A stretch of 31,657 nucleotides of DNA from a virus, in the IMG/VR virus record IMGVR_UViG_3300024520_000328, positions 1 to 31,657 of that record. One strand, written 5' to 3'. The notes below the pieces were generated by a model. That model did not search any database. It was not told where the DNA came from and worked only from the letters and a program-made list of their open reading frames with translations. The position numbers and the translations under genes are program-made. Shown in pieces: positions 17,250-22,847 of the stretch (positions are counted from its first letter, which is position 1; every line of letters begins with the position of its first letter).

Positions 17250-17882
17250 TCAGCTGGGGGACACATCCCCGGACTCATCTACAACCGTGTGAGAAACCTG
17301 CTGGGCACCGGTTTCGCGGTAGGACGAAACGGCAGTTGTCATTGAATCAGCCACTGCCCTGGTCGATGCACCAGTTGATGCGAACGTGTAGGTGGACCCA
17401 GCCATGATGCCCAAGTCCACTGCCGTTGCATAGGCGTCTTGGTCAGCACCAAGGAACACGAACTGCCAGCCTTTGTCCTCCCGCTTCTTGATCAGCTTCT
17501 TGATGTCCTTGTTGGTGAACTCCTTGCTCGCGTTCTCATACCCATCAGTGATGATCACCACAACTGAGAGCTGACCCTTCTTCGGCTTGACGCGCGGGAG
17601 GACATAACCGATCGCATCGTGGAGGGGGGTCCTCCCGCGGGGGTCGAACGGGGCATCGGTCGAACCCAGCTTGGGAACGTTCCTGCCCTTCTTGCCTGAA
17701 TACACCAACTCATGCGGGTCTTGGCCGTCGAACTGGTACATGGTCCAGCGGGTTTTGCCGGGTGTCTTCCGCTGCGCCTTGATGAATTCGTTGAACCCAC
17801 CAATCATGTCGGCGCGGATATTGGTCATTGAACCTGACCGATCCAGGATGGTGGTTATCAGCGTTGGGCGGTTACTTGCCAT
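17250..17882 (-). CDS. von Willebrand factor A (vWA) domain protein, 210 aa
   Basis: The metal-ion-dependent adhesion site is complete: D14-R-S16-G-S18 near the start, T85 in RTPLHD, and D113 in VVVIITDGYEN. Strands and helices alternate as in the Rossmann-like vWA fold. The length covers one domain plus a short Ser/Thr-rich tail. There is no signal peptide or membrane anchor, so it acts inside the cell or is carried in the virion. vWA proteins bind partner proteins through a metal ion, and those in phages mostly have no assigned role. The ATG at 17882 overlaps the upstream RHH-like gene by 11 bases. The following small gene may be its partner. Confidence 0.85.
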   Translation of the reverse strand: MASNRPTLITTILDRSGSMTNIRADMIGGFNEFIKAQRKTPGKTRWTMYQFDGQDPHELVYSGKKGRNVPKLGSTDAPFDPRGRTPLHDAIGYVLPRVKPKKGQLSVVVIITDGYENASKEFTNKDIKKLIKKREDKGWQFVFLGADQDAYATAVDLGIMAGSTYTFASTGASTRAVADSMTTAVSSYRETGAQQVSHTVVDESGDVSPS

Positions 17883-18075
17883 ATTGTCTCATCACTTTCC
17901 TATGTCGTTCCATCTGTGTACGAAGCGCCTTCCCCACTTCCGGCTTCTGCAGCCATAGCTCCAGCGCGTCATTGACCACATCGTTGACAGACAGATCTAG
18001 GGCGGTGGCCGCGAGAGATACTGCCGTGTAGGTTGAGTCAGCGATGCGGTAGGTGGATGTGTGGCGTGGTGTCAT
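17872..18075 (-). CDS. Small ribbon-helix-helix-like protein, 67 aa
   Basis: One strand (TSTYRIADSTYTAV) is followed by two helices (SLAATALDLSVNDVVNDALE and ELWLQKPEVGKALRTQMERH), the general pattern of RHH or antitoxin-type DNA-binding proteins. Residues SVNDVVNDALELWL fit the second helix well. The ATG at 18075 lacks a Shine-Dalgarno but lies six bases after a good -10 box. It overlaps the vWA gene by 11 bases and may repress its own cassette. An alternative is a structural partner of the vWA protein. Confidence 0.6.
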   Translation of the reverse strand: MTPRHTSTYRIADSTYTAVSLAATALDLSVNDVVNDALELWLQKPEVGKALRTQMERHRKVMRQYGK

Positions 18076-18081
18076 GGTTAG

Positions 18082-18109
18082 ATGGTAGCATGGTAGAGAG
18101 AAGAGTCAA
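18082..18109 (-). promoter_or_regulatory. Promoter of the RHH-vWA cassette
   Basis: On the minus strand a -35 TTGACT (18104-18109) is followed after 16 bases by TACCAT (18082-18087), which ends six bases before the ATG of the RHH-like gene. A second copy of TACCAT lies eight bases upstream. This geometry predicts a leaderless mRNA. Confidence 0.6.
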
Positions 18110-18267
18110 GAGGGGATTTACCAGTATTTCGGTTGGGTCCCCTCCGGCCTAGGGACATGTGGCCCCCCCCAACTTGGGATGGGCGGGTTAGGACATCAGC
18201 GGATCACGCTCGCGGAGGGTCGCGGCGTCGTCGCGCTGAGTTATTTGGTTGTGGGCTAGCTCCCCGG

Positions 18268-18510
18268 CTAGAAGTTCTCTCCTCTCACTACTTCGATCGT
18301 GCGCCCTAGATCGTGGATCTTCTCAGTGGTCGTTGCGTTGATGGCATAGCCGTTATCCCGCGATGCCCATGACCTGTCAGTCGTGTAGCCCTCCTCTTCC
18401 AGGTCATCCGCGAGTTCATTGGCATAGCTCACGGCATCTGTGTACTCGGCAAACTCGGCAGGCTCGCTGTCTGGCATGTAACCGGGTGTGTTCTCGATGA
18501 CTAGGTACAT
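18268..18510 (-). CDS. Small acidic protein of unknown function, 80 aa
   Basis: I start at ATG 18510 (MYLVIENTPGYMPDSEPAEF), with AAAGGG upstream. The product is strongly acidic in the middle (ELADDLEEEGYTTDRSW) and resembles small 'ENTPGY' proteins I associate with actinobacterial phages; function unknown. It has a promoter of its own immediately upstream. Just past the stop, CTAGC-CGGGGA-GCTAG (18254-18269) forms a short 5-bp hairpin. The following 158 bases (18110-18267) up to the next promoter hold no gene I can support. No tRNA is visible there. Confidence 0.7.
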   Translation of the reverse strand: MYLVIENTPGYMPDSEPAEFAEYTDAVSYANELADDLEEEGYTTDRSWASRDNGYAINATTTEKIHDLGRTIEVVRGENF

Positions 18511-18538
18511 GGTTTGCCCTTTCGTGGCGTCTGTCACA

Positions 18539-18567
18539 AGTATCCCACACTCAGCTTCCCGCGTCAA
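18539..18567 (-). promoter_or_regulatory. Promoter of the 80-aa acidic protein gene
   Basis: On the minus strand TTGACG (18562-18567) and GATACT (18539-18544) are separated by 17 bases, close to the sigma-70 ideal. The predicted start is about 20-25 bases upstream of the ATG at 18510, leaving room for the AAAGGG ribosome-binding site. It faces away from the repeat-rich control region. Confidence 0.6.
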
Positions 18568-18581
18568 GCACTAATCCGCCC

Positions 18582-18720
18582 ATGACCCAAAACAGGTCAC
18601 CAATGACCCAAAATGGACCCGAACATACGTTTGTCTCACCACATGAGACAGTGACTCAAAATATGAGACGACTCGACCAAAGTAGTATCAGCCTTAACTA
18701 CATAGTATCAGCCTTAACTA
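18582..18720. repeat. Phased direct-repeat control region
   Basis: Within the 329-base gap at 18511-18839, three successive pairs of direct repeats have centres 20-21 bp apart. They are ATGACCCAAAA at 18582 and 18603, ATGAGAC at 18643 and 18663, and the 18-bp TAGTATCAGCCTTAACTA at 18683 and 18703. Spacing of about two helical turns puts each pair on one face of the DNA. The region lies where transcription diverges between the minus-strand cassette and the plus-strand early genes, so operators are the simplest reading; origin iterons are the alternative. Confidence 0.7.
18632..18650. promoter_or_regulatory. Palindromic operator-like site
   Basis: TGTCTCA-CCACA-TGAGACA is a perfect 7-bp inverted repeat with a 5-base centre. 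Its right arm is also the first copy of the ATGAGAC direct repeat. The symmetry and position fit a dimeric repressor site. Confidence 0.55.
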
Positions 18721-18782
18721 GTTTGCCTGTCACGGCTAATTCTCATAAACCCTCTAGACACACCACGCGCATTCTGTTAACG

Positions 18783-18811
18783 TTGCAGGTGTAAGGTCTG
18801 TTACGCATACG
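18783..18811 (+). promoter_or_regulatory. Weak candidate promoter for the early small-gene array
   Basis: TTGCAG (18783-18788) and CATACG (18806-18811) are 17 bases apart, upstream of the first plus-strand gene at 18840. The -10 is poor. TTGCCT at 18723 with TAAACC 17 bases further is an alternative. One of these should drive the array, given the repeats just upstream. Confidence 0.3.
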
Positions 18812-18839
18812 GGCCAGCAGGACGGGAAAGGGGACAAGC

Positions 18840-19163
18840 GTGCATACCGCCGAGAACCTGGGAGCAGGAAGAGATACCGCGAAGGGCCAGGGTGCGAACC
18901 TGCCTAGATACCGCGGGGAGAAGGAGAGCAGGGAGAACATCAATAGCACCAAGGCTATGGCCGCGGAAGTGTGGGGGCCGGAAGCTGGTGGGATTGATGA
19001 CGAATTGAATGGGTACGGCTTCGGCGCGTATCCAACGACCAACCAGCCGCCGCGAGTGAGCCGGACGATGGTGGTCGAGTGCGTGGAGTGTGGGCGGACG
19101 TTTGATCTGCTGAATGAGCCGAACGCTGATGAATGGGCGTTCGGTCATGACTGCGAGGTGTGA
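18840..19163 (+). CDS. Small zinc-binding protein, 107 aa
   Basis: This is the first gene of the plus-strand early array. It starts with GTG at 18840 after AAAGGGGAC. The N-terminal 70 residues are polar and probably disordered. The C-terminus holds a metal-binding module, VECVECGRTFDLLNEPNADE followed by WAFGHDCEV, with C-x2-C and H-x-C ligands. I associate this 'CxxCG..FDL...DEW..GHDCE' pattern with small actinobacteriophage proteins of unknown role. The stop is two bases before the next start. It probably acts in the cytoplasm as a DNA- or protein-binding factor. Confidence 0.75.
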   Translation: MHTAENLGAGRDTAKGQGANLPRYRGEKESRENINSTKAMAAEVWGPEAGGIDDELNGYGFGAYPTTNQPPRVSRTMVVECVECGRTFDLLNEPNADEWAFGHDCEV

Positions 19164-19165
19164 CG

Positions 19166-19288
19166 ATGACCAAGGGACACAAGGCGCATCTATGGCGTCA
19201 CTACATGGGTACTTGGATGATCTGCGTGCGGTGCGGAATCGTGCGGCTGGGATCGAGTCTACCAACAGAAGAAGAGAGGAAACGATGA
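19166..19288 (+). CDS. 40-residue microprotein with CxxC
   Basis: ATG 19166 follows the previous stop by two bases, and the stop TGA (19286-19288) overlaps the next ATG in an ATGA junction, which strongly supports a real gene. The product is MTKGHKAHLWRHYMGTWMIC followed by VRCGIVRLGSSLPTEEERKR: basic, aromatic, with a CVRC pair that could bind zinc with nearby histidines. Function unknown. Confidence 0.6.
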   Translation: MTKGHKAHLWRHYMGTWMICVRCGIVRLGSSLPTEEERKR

Positions 19289-19563
19289 CCGACACGACCA
19301 ACCGACCAGAACGCCCGAAGGTGTGGCATCCAACCGACCGCCCCAACTTCTACGTCGTGGAGTATGACGGCAAGCGCGTCGCGTTCAGTTACGAAACCAT
19401 CGTGGCGTTTGGTACTCCCTGGCGAGTGACGACCAACAACTGGGGACCAACCACTGGCAAACATCTCAATTGGCTGGACACTGGATGGACCGAGGCTAAG
19501 CGCGACCGACTGGCCGCGGATGACTTCAGCACCGCCCTAGATGAGTACTTGGCGACATCATGA
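19285..19563 (+). CDS. Hypothetical early protein, 92 aa
   Basis: ATG 19285 has AGAGAGGAA upstream. The frame is open further upstream, but that part overlaps two other genes. The protein starts MTDTTNRPERPKVWHPTDRP, continues with strand-like FYVVEYDGKRVAFSYETIVA and a WRVTTNNWGP motif, and ends with an acidic helix (AADDFSTALDEYL). It looks like a compact alpha/beta protein; no family recognised. The start region is repeated almost exactly at 20967-20991 before another gene. Confidence 0.7.
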   Translation: MTDTTNRPERPKVWHPTDRPNFYVVEYDGKRVAFSYETIVAFGTPWRVTTNNWGPTTGKHLNWLDTGWTEAKRDRLAADDFSTALDEYLATS

Positions 19564-19874
19564 CTGTGCATGACATCAACCGCGGATGCCCGCGGCATGG
19601 CCGACAACCGGCCGAGATAGTCGGCACCATTGGCGCAGACAATCACGGCATGATCTGCCGCGTGTGTAAGGCAAAGGAGAGAGCCGTGGACATAGCAACC
19701 GATGGCGCGTGCGGGCTGTCCTGGGACGACTCAATCAGTACCGCATGGACGCCAGCACCCGCGGCAAGGTGCCCATTCGAGTACTTCCACCAGTACGACG
19801 ACAACGACGAACCGATAGAGCTAGAGCCGGATGATGTGCCCGCGGGGTTCGCAGTGAAAGTGGTGGCCAGATGA
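19560..19874 (+). CDS. Cys-rich early protein, 104 aa
   Basis: The ATG at 19560 overlaps the previous stop. The N-terminal half contains CPRHG, ICRVCK and further Cys/His residues that could build a zinc site (C-x2-H ... C-x2-C). The C-terminal half is acidic (YDDNDEPIELEPDDVPAGFA). No family recognised. The stop overlaps the next gene by four bases. Confidence 0.7.
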   Translation: MTVHDINRGCPRHGRQPAEIVGTIGADNHGMICRVCKAKERAVDIATDGACGLSWDDSISTAWTPAPAARCPFEYFHQYDDNDEPIELEPDDVPAGFAVKVVAR

Positions 19875-19969
19875 CGACCTACGCGACATTGCGGCAGGGA
19901 CTGGTTCGCCGGTCGGTTGGCGTGCGGATACGGAGAGCGGCCAGGGATCTAGGGAGGAAGAGCAAATGA
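19871..19969 (+). CDS. 32-residue Arg-rich microprotein
   Basis: Both ends use ATGA junctions: ATG 19871 with the stop of the previous gene, and TGA 19967-19969 with the ATG of the next. The product is strongly cationic (MTTYATLRQGLVRRSVGVRI then RRAARDLGRKSK). Its last residues ARDLGRK recur at the end of the following protein because of a repeated gene-end/ribosome-binding cassette. Function unknown; nucleic-acid or membrane binding is possible. Confidence 0.55.
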   Translation: MTTYATLRQGLVRRSVGVRIRRAARDLGRKSK

Positions 19970-20184
19970 GACGACGATACCGCTACACCATAACGAAAGA
20001 CATGGTTAGGAGTCCCCGCAACCATCTACCCAAGTCGCTGTTCTTTTTCCAGTCGTTTGGCCGTCCGCAGCTTGTCGATGTTGGCAAGCGCGTCTATGAG
20101 GTTACGTCAGATTCTGGCTATCACTACCTACAGATGGAGAACGAAGAACAGAGCGCCGCGAGGGACCTAGGGAGGAAGAAGTGA
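19966..20184 (+). CDS. Hypothetical early protein, 72 aa
   Basis: ATG 19966 sits just after AGGGAGGAAGA, one of the best ribosome-binding sites here. The product starts MRRRYRYTITKDMVRSPRNH, has an aromatic LFFFQSFGRPQLVDVGKRVY core and a strand pair (YEVTSDSGYHYLQM), and ends in AARDLGRKK. It is basic and compact; family not recognised. Its last codons overlap the next GTG. Confidence 0.7.
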   Translation: MRRRYRYTITKDMVRSPRNHLPKSLFFFQSFGRPQLVDVGKRVYEVTSDSGYHYLQMENEEQSAARDLGRKK

Positions 20185-20408
20185 ACGCACACAGCTACAA
20201 GATCGCCAAAACTAGGGAATCAACCGCGGGAGCCGCGCTGGTTCTCCCCGGCTGCGAGTGTGGGTGGGAGGGGAAGAGCTACCGGGATGCCCTTCTGTAT
20301 TCCGCCGCGGGCAGTCTCCCAGGCGCGTATGCCAGGCATTTGGAGACTGTGTTGCAGGAAGTCATTGAGATCCTGGAAGGGGGAGCTAATGAAGCCCCGA
20401 CACATTGA
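20181..20408 (+). CDS. Hypothetical early protein with CECGW motif, 75 aa
   Basis: GTG 20181 overlaps the previous stop (GTGA) and follows AGGGAGGAAGA. The CECGWEGKSY motif recalls small zinc-ribbon fragments that recognise nucleic acid or protein, but only two cysteines are present. The second half is one helix (YARHLETVLQEVIEILEG). No family assigned. Confidence 0.65.
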   Translation: MNAHSYKIAKTRESTAGAALVLPGCECGWEGKSYRDALLYSAAGSLPGAYARHLETVLQEVIEILEGGANEAPTH

Positions 20409-20622
20409 CGGATTGGTAGGAACATTCCGCGGAAAGCTGGTGACCTACGACCCACAGCTAGACAGCTATCAGGTCACGTTCTCCATGGATGGCGAAACAG
20501 TGGCCCGGTATGGGCCTAACTCCCCAGACCGCGCCTATGACCTACCGCTAACCATCGACCGCGGCATCGCTGTAGACCTGGCGCTGCTGATCCTGAAAGA
20601 GGCTACCGATGCTGTGGCGTGA
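20389..20622 (+). CDS. Hypothetical early protein, 77 aa
   Basis: I start at ATG 20389 (MKPRHIDGLVGTFRGKLVTY) with GGGGGAG upstream; longer versions would overlap the preceding gene fully. The product is beta-rich in its first 50 residues (VTYDPQLDSYQVTFSMDGE) and ends in a helix (IAVDLALLILKEATDAVA). It overlaps its neighbours at both ends. Function unknown. Confidence 0.65.
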   Translation: MKPRHIDGLVGTFRGKLVTYDPQLDSYQVTFSMDGETVARYGPNSPDRAYDLPLTIDRGIAVDLALLILKEATDAVA

Positions 20623-20701
20623 TGTGGTAGCCCCCGCGCTTGTGTTCGCGGGTGTGTTGGTGATCGCGTATGCGGCGCTGTTGGTAGCCGCGGGAGTGTG
20701 A
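20609..20701 (+). CDS. 30-residue single-span membrane microprotein
   Basis: ATG 20609 has AAAGAGG upstream and overlaps the end of the preceding gene by 14 bases. The product, MLWRDVVAPALVFAGVLVIA followed by YAALLVAAGV, is one hydrophobic helix with a charged N-terminus, enough to cross the membrane once. Such tiny phage membrane proteins can affect host envelope functions or superinfection, but no role can be read from the sequence. Confidence 0.55.
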   Translation: MLWRDVVAPALVFAGVLVIAYAALLVAAGV

Positions 20702-20711
20702 AAGGAAAAGG

Positions 20712-20909
20712 ATGGGACAGGTAACAACCTGGCATAGAGACAATGCCATAGGAAAAAAGGTCGAGACTATCGGGCATAGCCCTTACGGGGAAACTGTCAC
20801 GATTGGTTTCGATGATGGTTCCCAGCTGGTGTTAAAGGCAGCTACAGCTACAGCGCATAACGACACTTGGGGAACCGTCTCGGTGTCATATGTGGGAAAG
20901 GGCCAATAG
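20712..20909 (+). CDS. Small beta-rich early protein, 65 aa
   Basis: ATG 20712 follows GAAAGGAAAAGG. The product is strand-rich (KKVETIGHSPYGETVTIGFD, then DGSQLVLKAATATAH and GTVSVSYVG). This suggests a small barrel, perhaps SH3- or OB-like, but no family is recognised. About 70 bases without an established gene follow it. Confidence 0.65.
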   Translation: MGQVTTWHRDNAIGKKVETIGHSPYGETVTIGFDDGSQLVLKAATATAHNDTWGTVSVSYVGKGQ

Positions 20910-20912
20910 CGC

Positions 20913-20984
20913 GTGCGAGTAGTTAGGTGGTGGACGGCGCTTAGGTGGGCGGTCCGCGTGATGTTGGAAGAGAGGAACCGATGA
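20913..20984 (+). CDS. Possible 23-residue Trp/Arg-rich microprotein
   Basis: A GTG-initiated frame, MRVVRWWTALRWAVRVMLEE then RNR, fills the gap before the next gene, and its TGA overlaps that gene's ATG, like the other junctions here. The product would be a cationic amphipathic helix. The ribosome-binding site (GAAAGGG) is rather far away, so it may be a chance frame. Confidence 0.3.
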   Translation: MRVVRWWTALRWAVRVMLEERNR

Positions 20985-21133
20985 CAGAAACCATACGCTG
21001 TCAACACACCATTGATGGGCCGATGTCAGGCCCGAAGGGCCGGAAGCGTCCCTGGTGGCGTCGGCAATGCAAGCGGCGAGTCAGCGGTGGCGCTCGCTAC
21101 TGCTGGCAGCACCAACCAAGGCATTCGTCATGA
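20981..21133 (+). CDS. Small basic Cys-containing protein, 50 aa
   Basis: I start at ATG 20981 after AGAGAGGAA, in a start region nearly identical to that of the gene at 19285. The product (MTETIRCQHTIDGPMSGPKG then RKRPWWRRQCKRRVSGGARY, CWQHQ) has C7/H9 and C36/C47/H50-type spacing with a highly basic middle, so zinc and nucleic-acid binding are plausible. No family named. Confidence 0.6.
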   Translation: MTETIRCQHTIDGPMSGPKGRKRPWWRRQCKRRVSGGARYCWQHQPRHSS

Positions 21134-21297
21134 TCAGATGGTGGCGGCGAGGCAGACGTTCAATGTGGCACGTTCGCGATACGCGTAGGCCAGGGCTGAC
21201 CAGGTGCGGCAGGCCAGTCCCGATCAGAAACGAGTCATGGGCTGGAGAGGAAGGAGGCGGCAGGTGCAAGGTGTGCAAGGTGGCGGTGAGGAAGTGA
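21130..21297 (+). CDS. Zinc-ribbon-like small protein, 55 aa
   Basis: ATG 21130 overlaps the previous stop. The pattern MWHVRDTRRPGLTRCGRPVP followed by GGGRCKVCKVAV fits a short actinobacteriophage zinc-ribbon type: His near the start, then 'T.CGRPV', then a C-x2-C pair. It may bind zinc and DNA; role unknown. The last bases overlap the next GTG. Confidence 0.65.
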   Translation: MIRWWRRGRRSMWHVRDTRRPGLTRCGRPVPIRNESWAGEEGGGRCKVCKVAVRK

Positions 21298-21596
21298 AGA
21301 AGGCCAAGAGGGGGCTAGCCCCCAGGATTAGCCAGACAGCACTGGACATGGTTGGAGGGGTCACTGTTGGACGCCAAGGCCGGGTCACTGAGATTGAGGT
21401 GACTGGCAAGGTGTTCTACTACCCCAATGACCCAGCTGGCGGGTTCCAAGAAGTCGTCCGCGTGGATGTCTACCTGATGAGGAGCCTGGGCGTGTGGGCG
21501 GCAGAAGCGATTGGGTGGGATGACGGGGTGGTGACTGATGTGGTGGCAGAGTCGGCAGATAGGGCAGTGATGGAACTGAGTTGGAGGTTGGAATGA
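21294..21596 (+). CDS. Hypothetical early protein, 100 aa
   Basis: The best start is GTG 21294, overlapping the previous stop, with GGTGAGGAA upstream. The first 20 residues are basic. The remainder alternates strands (GRVTEIEVTGKVFYYPND, FQEVVRVDVYLMRSL) and ends with a helix (AESADRAVMELSWRLE). It looks like a folded alpha/beta protein. Family not recognised. Confidence 0.65.
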   Translation: MKKAKRGLAPRISQTALDMVGGVTVGRQGRVTEIEVTGKVFYYPNDPAGGFQEVVRVDVYLMRSLGVWAAEAIGWDDGVVTDVVAESADRAVMELSWRLE

Positions 21597-21877
21597 CTAC
21601 ACAAGAAGAGTCAAGCGGTCGGGAAAACACGTTGGACCCAATTGAGACGATTGGAACTGGGTTGCAGGTGCAGCGTGTGGACTCCACGATCTCATGCGGG
21701 TTTCGTGTGGGGTGGTTCAGTGGGGAAACGGACGATGGTCACGAATACGAGTTGACTGTTGGGGCTGGTGTTGGATCCCAGTGGCTGACAATGAAGGTGG
21801 ATGGGAAGCGATACCGCGCGGATATGGCCGAGTGGTTTGAGGCATTTGTGAGGGAGGTTATTGATGACCCCGATTGA
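21593..21877 (+). CDS. Hypothetical early protein, 94 aa
   Basis: ATG 21593 overlaps the previous stop (ATGA). The N-terminal 30 residues are polar. The core is beta-rich (ISCGFRVGWFSGETDDGHEY, ELTVGAGVGSQWLTMKVDGK) and ends with an acidic helix (MAEWFEAFVREVIDDPD). No family recognised. It overlaps the next gene by 14 bases. Confidence 0.65.
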   Translation: MTTQEESSGRENTLDPIETIGTGLQVQRVDSTISCGFRVGWFSGETDDGHEYELTVGAGVGSQWLTMKVDGKRYRADMAEWFEAFVREVIDDPD

Positions 21878-22046
21878 AGTTCTCCAGATGATTAGAGCCG
21901 ATTGTGAGGCAGATGCCAAACGATGGGAAGGCCAGCTGATGAATGGCCACGCGGTTGCTCAGATCCATGGCGAACTGCTGGCAATGATTATGGCGCTGTC
22001 AAGTGTGATCGAGGAACATCTGACTGAGGAACTGGAGCAGGAATGA
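21864..22046 (+). CDS. Small helical early protein, 60 aa
   Basis: ATG 21864 has GAGGGAGG upstream, inside the end of the previous gene. The whole product is helical (MTPIEVLQMIRADCEADAKR, IHGELLAMIMALSSVIEEHL) and acidic, which suggests a dimerising helical bundle. It ends in EQE, like the next gene, because of a repeated junction sequence. Function unknown. Confidence 0.65.
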   Translation: MTPIEVLQMIRADCEADAKRWEGQLMNGHAVAQIHGELLAMIMALSSVIEEHLTEELEQE

Positions 22047-22375
22047 GATCCAATATCAACGGCACTCTCCATGTTGTCCGAATGCGCAAGCGCCGGTCAA
22101 GGGATTTCATAACCGACAGTCTGTTGGCAATTGCCGAAGATGGAGGTGCGATCAAACGCCGAGAGTATCCACCTGACTACTACATAACAACCGACCGTAT
22201 GCGATCAGAAATCGGCCACTTCATCTACAAGTTTCGCGGACAGCCCAAGGCGCTTGATAAGACAATGGGGGGGTATGCAGTGACGGTCCGCGCGACAGTA
22301 GAGGAATGGCCTAATGGTGGTGGAGCATGGTTGACAAGACCAGTGATTATTGAGGTGAGAGAGGAGCAGGAATGA
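22043..22375 (+). CDS. Hypothetical early protein, 110 aa
   Basis: ATG 22043 overlaps the previous stop, with GGAGCAGGA upstream. The product is basic at the N-terminus (VVRMRKRRSRDFITDSLLAI), with beta segments further on (MGGYAVTVRATVEEWPNGGG, AWLTRPVIIEVREEQE). It could be a nucleic-acid-binding protein, but no motif proves it. Confidence 0.65.
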   Translation: MRSNINGTLHVVRMRKRRSRDFITDSLLAIAEDGGAIKRREYPPDYYITTDRMRSEIGHFIYKFRGQPKALDKTMGGYAVTVRATVEEWPNGGGAWLTRPVIIEVREEQE

Positions 22376-22650
22376 AACTGAACAAACAGATGCGTGAGTC
22401 GGCGGTGGAGTTGACATTGAACCTGCCGCGGGTGGTCGTCAACGGGAAGAAGGTTGCCCACATACTGATCAACGGCGTGAACATCTATGAGCTGGGCAAC
22501 AAGTGGCATCGAGAGGTGAAGGACACGGCTTGCCATAACGCAGATGACAAGTACATCGGAGATGAAGATTACTGGGCGGTTCGTTGGGCCACTCCCGATG
22601 ACCCCACCTGTAAGAACTGCCTGACTCAACTGAGAGGACTGAGCGAATGA
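22372..22650 (+). CDS. Hypothetical early protein with C-terminal CxxC, 92 aa
   Basis: ATG 22372 overlaps the previous stop, with the same GGAGCAGGA site as its neighbour. Strands dominate the first half (VELTLNLPRVVVNGKKVAHI). A Cys/His set (KWHREVKDTACHNADD ... DDPTCKNCLTQL) in the second half could form a zinc site of His, Cys, His and C-x2-C. Family not recognised. Confidence 0.65.
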   Translation: MKLNKQMRESAVELTLNLPRVVVNGKKVAHILINGVNIYELGNKWHREVKDTACHNADDKYIGDEDYWAVRWATPDDPTCKNCLTQLRGLSE

Positions 22651-22847
22651 ACAAGCAGAACATGGAGCAGGCAGCTGACGCGCTGACCAAGGCTGTCGAG
22701 TACCTAGAAGACGCACAGAGGCAGCTGGCAGGGGACAACGGGGCAAAGTGGCAGACCAGATACAAGACGCTGGTCATTGCTACGTCCAAGGCCAAGTGGG
22801 TGGGCAAGCTGGTGGAGAAGGATCTGAAAGCACTGGAGGAAGGATGA
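22647..22847 (+). CDS. Small helical early protein, 66 aa
   Basis: ATG 22647 overlaps the previous stop. The product is a charged helical hairpin (MNKQNMEQAADALTKAVEYL, EDAQRQLAGDNGAKWQTRYK, KWVGKLVEKDLKALEEG). It directly precedes and overlaps the nucleotidyltransferase gene, so the two are co-translated and may interact. Confidence 0.65.
   Translation: MNKQNMEQAADALTKAVEYLEDAQRQLAGDNGAKWQTRYKTLVIATSKAKWVGKLVEKDLKALEEG

Noticed and set aside
18110-18267. Possible tRNA or other structured RNA in the GC-rich gap
   Set aside because: No T-loop consensus, no acceptor stem, and only short hairpins such as GTCCC/GGGAC.
18683-18720. CRISPR-like array
   Set aside because: Only two copies of the 18-bp repeat with a 2-base gap and no spacer-sized units; better explained as operator repeats.
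18582-18794. 70-codon plus-strand frame starting MTQNRSPMTQNG
   Set aside because: It consists of the direct repeats of the control region, has no ribosome-binding site and no protein-like pattern.
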